From Paramecium tetraurelia (taxonomy: Eukaryota > Ciliophora > Oligohymenophorea > Peniculida > Parameciidae): DNA of 64,000 bases. Each line of letters starts with the position of its first letter. Position 1 is the first letter of the stretch. Below are positions 61,400-64,000 of this stretch, piece after piece. Where the stretch lies: positions 1 to 64,000 of the forward strand of contig NW_001798957.1 of NCBI RefSeq assembly GCF_000165425.1. Direction: 5' to 3'. The notes under the pieces are model-generated. The model worked only from the letters and a program-made list of their open reading frames with translations. It ran no database searches and was not told where the DNA came from. Made by a program: the position numbers and the translations under genes.

Positions 61400-62967
61400 A
61401 TGAAATTCGTGTTGCTGGCAATTTTCTTGTTGCTTGTATTGGCTGGAGAAGATTATTATCAATTGCTAGGATTAAAGAAGGGTGCAAGTGAAGCTGAAAT
61501 CAAGAAGGCCTTCAAGAAATAGTCTCTGAAATATCACCCAGACAAAAACAAGGGAAATGAGGAGAAGGTAATCAATTATTCTTATTTTTGTACAGGCTCA
61601 GAAATAATTCTAAAAAATAGTGAATGCCTATGAAACATTAAAAGACCCAGAGAAAAGAAAGATTTACGATTAATATGGTGAAGAGGGTGTCAATAAGCAT
61701 GAACAATAATAATAATAAGGTGGTGGAGGAACATATCAAAATTTTGGAGGTGGTTTCGAAGAAATGTTCTCATAATTCTTTAGAGGAGGCAGTGGCGGTG
61801 GTGGTGGTGGTCGCCAGCAATTTCATTTTAATTTTGGAAATCAAGGTGGTGGAGGATTTGGTAATTAAGGTGGTGGATTTGGCAATCAAGACTTCTATGA
61901 GGAAGAAGGTCAGAGAAAAAAAGAAAATCTGTTTGAAAATACAGATGTTTATACACTTGATATGAGTAATCTCTCTCGATTTTACAGAAGAGAAGAAGTT
62001 TGGCTAATATATTTCTATTTACCAAATGGTGAAGGATAGAAACATAAGAAACTTATAATTGAATTGGCTGAAAAATACGCAGGTATTTTTAGAGTCGCTG
62101 CTATTGATTGTGAAGATGATGAGGCATTGTGTGAAGATGAGTTCTCAGTCAAACGATATCCCTCTGTTTCCATTTATGCATCTCGTCTCTCTGCAGAACC
62201 AATTAAGTATAAGGGAAAGTGGGAATTAAATGAATTAGCAAAGGAGGCTGTTGATTTGATGGAAGATTTTGTTATTGTTTTAAGTGGTTTCAATTTCCAA
62301 GAGTATATTGAAAAATCAAAACCTAAAGTTATTCTATTTACCAATAAAAAATCAACACCTCCTTTGTTTAAGGCCCTTTCAAAAGAATTCAAAGGCAAAT
62401 TGGAATTTGCTATGATTAGACAATCTGAAAGACAATTGTCATAGATATTCAAGATAACAGAGTATCCGAGTTTGATAGTTGCTTAAAATGATCAAGATTT
62501 CAAATTGTTTGAATCGGAATTCAAAAAAGATTAGATTGTTAAGTTTCTGAGATAATTTGCATATGGATAGAAGAAGGAACCATAATAGAAAGTAATTTAA
62601 CAGTTGACTGGTTAAAATTATGAATAATGTATATCGAAAGGGAAGGACTTATGTTTCCTATTGTTAATATAAAATGAATTAGATTTAGAGATGATATCTA
62701 AAATACCAAGTAAATATTAAAATGAAAATATTTCATTCTATTATGGATCTCTTAAGTATTTAATTTGATCATTATAGGTAATTGGCATCCAAATTTGAAC
62801 CAAATTAGACCTCTTCATATGCTGTGATTATCAAACCAAAGCGATAAACTTATGCTGTTTAAAATTCAATAGAAACAAATGATATCATAACATTTATTGA
62901 TGATGTACTTGGCGGAGGTAGAACTTTCAACAAAATGCATTCCACTATTAGAAGAGAAGAGTTGTGA
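61400..62967 (+). CDS. ER-lumenal J-domain protein with thioredoxin-like region
   Basis: 505 residues. Signal peptide MKFVLLAIFLLLVLAGE, then a J domain (DYYQLLGLKKGASEAEIKKA, KYHPDKNKG with intact HPD), and a Gly/Phe-rich linker. Next is a thioredoxin-fold region without a CxxC pair (FRVAAIDCEDDEALC, VKRYPSVSIY), followed by a second such region with KPKVILFTNKKSTPPL. The C-terminus is RREEL, so the last four residues REEL fit the KDEL-type retrieval pattern. Introns 61568-61595 and 62756-62777, TGA 62965-62967. It resembles DNAJC16/ERdj5-like co-chaperones that feed clients to ER Hsp70 (BiP). Intact. Confidence 0.88.
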
Positions 62968-63020
62968 ATTATTTTTGTTAATTTAATTTGCTTTTATTCG
63001 TTAATTTTAACAACTAACTA

Positions 63021-64000
63021 ATGGATAACATAGTATAACATGTGGATGATGAATATAATGAAGGGAAACAGGATTCTTATCAACAACCTGAAAAACTATC
63101 AGACAATTTAGCAAGAACAGTTTTCTTTGATTCCAACAATCTTCCTTAAGTGGAATGTTACTACCATAAAGGATATTATATATCTAACATGTGTCGAGCA
63201 CCTCAATGTATAATACCCTTATGTCCTCTTTGCATACATCTTCATTCTAAGGAACATGTCAACGAAGGCACATATCCAGTATTTGAGTCATTAGAAGTCT
63301 TATTAAATCAAGCAAGTGATCATGTTAATAATGAATGTAAGCTTTAGATTATATCCTTTTAGTGAAGAAATTTACTAATTCATATTACGATATCAAAAAG
63401 CATGTGAATACTTTTGAGGTTCATGCAGATAAAACTATAAAAAAGATTAGAGAAATTAAGAAACGTATATAAGATGTCGTTGAACAATTCTTCAATGGTT
63501 TAGAGAATGAAGTCTAACATAAATAGAAGAAGAATGTGAATAATTAAGAGAGAGATGCTAAACATTTACTATCAATGATTGAAGAGAGATGGAGATCAAT
63601 GAAATAGATGTTAAATACATTTTAGAGTTCTGATTGTTTAACAGCTCTCATTCCCTATTTCACAACAACCTTTTAAGAAGACAATCATGTTTATTATAAA
63701 AAGATAGGGGAGTACATAAATGCATTTCCAACTGTCAGTAGTGAAGTCTAAATCGATTAACATAGAGCGTATTTTAATTTATATATATTAGCTCTGAGTT
63801 GAGTTTGTTTTTAGGTTCAATAATACGAGTTCAGCATACATCAATTCCTGATTTTATTGGCATTCATTAATTGCCTACTACCAATGTTACTGAAAGCACT
63901 AAAATCAATTCTCTTTAGGGTAGCAGAATCAAGGAACCATTGCGTGTCACCATCCAGGAAAAGAAAACTCAATTTGAATCTTAAGATCATCAGAAATTAC
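63021..64000 (+). CDS. B-box zinc finger protein, 5' part (runs off window)
   Basis: ATG 63021, introns 63337-63362 and 63769-63791, open to the last base. Residues about 45-85 hold a B-box-like zinc site: CYYHKGYYISNMC...QCIIPLCPLCIHLHSKEH, with the C-H, C-C and H-H spacing of that fold. A coiled coil follows (KIREIKKRIQDVVEQFF, EERWRSMKQMLNTF) in the RBCC/TRIM order, but without a RING. Many such proteins exist in Paramecium. Function unknown; the C-terminal part is outside the window. Confidence 0.75.

Overview
The window looks like macronuclear (somatic) DNA of a Paramecium-type ciliate. TAA and TAG lie in frame as glutamine throughout well-conserved proteins and TGA is the only usable stop. 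Introns are tiny (20 to 36 nt, almost all GT...AG). The DNA is very AT-rich, and genes are packed with gaps as short as 14 to 30 bp. Gene models were built by hand with TGA-only stops and by checking that exon totals are multiples of three. A standard-code ORF list shows only fragments of these genes.

Left arm, about 1 to 19.3 kb. This part is gene-poor and full of decaying or odd genes: the 3' part of a TPR gene with an intron in nearly every repeat (1-1910), a cysteine-rich relic, a small P-loop GTPase, two diverged WD40 paralogues, a cystinosin-like PQ-loop transporter with a disrupted 5' part, and one clean gene, a membrane RBR ubiquitin ligase. Several long frames here are broken only by single in-frame TGAs.

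Right arm, 19.4 to 64 kb. Dense and mostly intact. In order: eS4 ribosomal protein (-), DDX42-type helicase (-), divergent membrane protein (+), WD40 (+), Gln-rich protein (-), GTPase fused to an HSP20-like domain (-), STPGR/SHIPPO ciliary repeat protein (+), MIR-domain protein (+), complex I NDUFV1 (+, with frame problems), FAD oxidoreductase (-), Pumilio protein (-), unknown (-), PX-WD40 (+), membrane protein (+), M14 carboxypeptidase (-), CBM20-TPS-TPP fusion (+), coiled-coil-SH3 (-), glycogen branching enzyme (-), Dbf4-type zinc finger protein (+), large unknown (+), Lys-rich protein (+), a poorly resolved stretch, unknown (-), RAP-domain mitochondrial protein (-), coiled-coil protein (-), ER J-domain protein (+), B-box protein (+, runs off the end).

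There is no single operon-like system. Two neighbours, the CBM20-TPS-TPP protein and the branching enzyme, concern storage glucan/trehalose metabolism. The STPGR protein and perhaps the coiled-coil proteins point to cilia or cortex. The most unusual points are the intron-bearing TPR array, the GTPase-HSP20 fusion, the TPS/TPP protein that has lost catalytic residues in both domains, a GC-AG intron in the carboxypeptidase, and several places where coding sequence seems to have acquired intron-like boundaries. No rRNA, tRNA, CRISPR, virus-like element or transposon was recognised.
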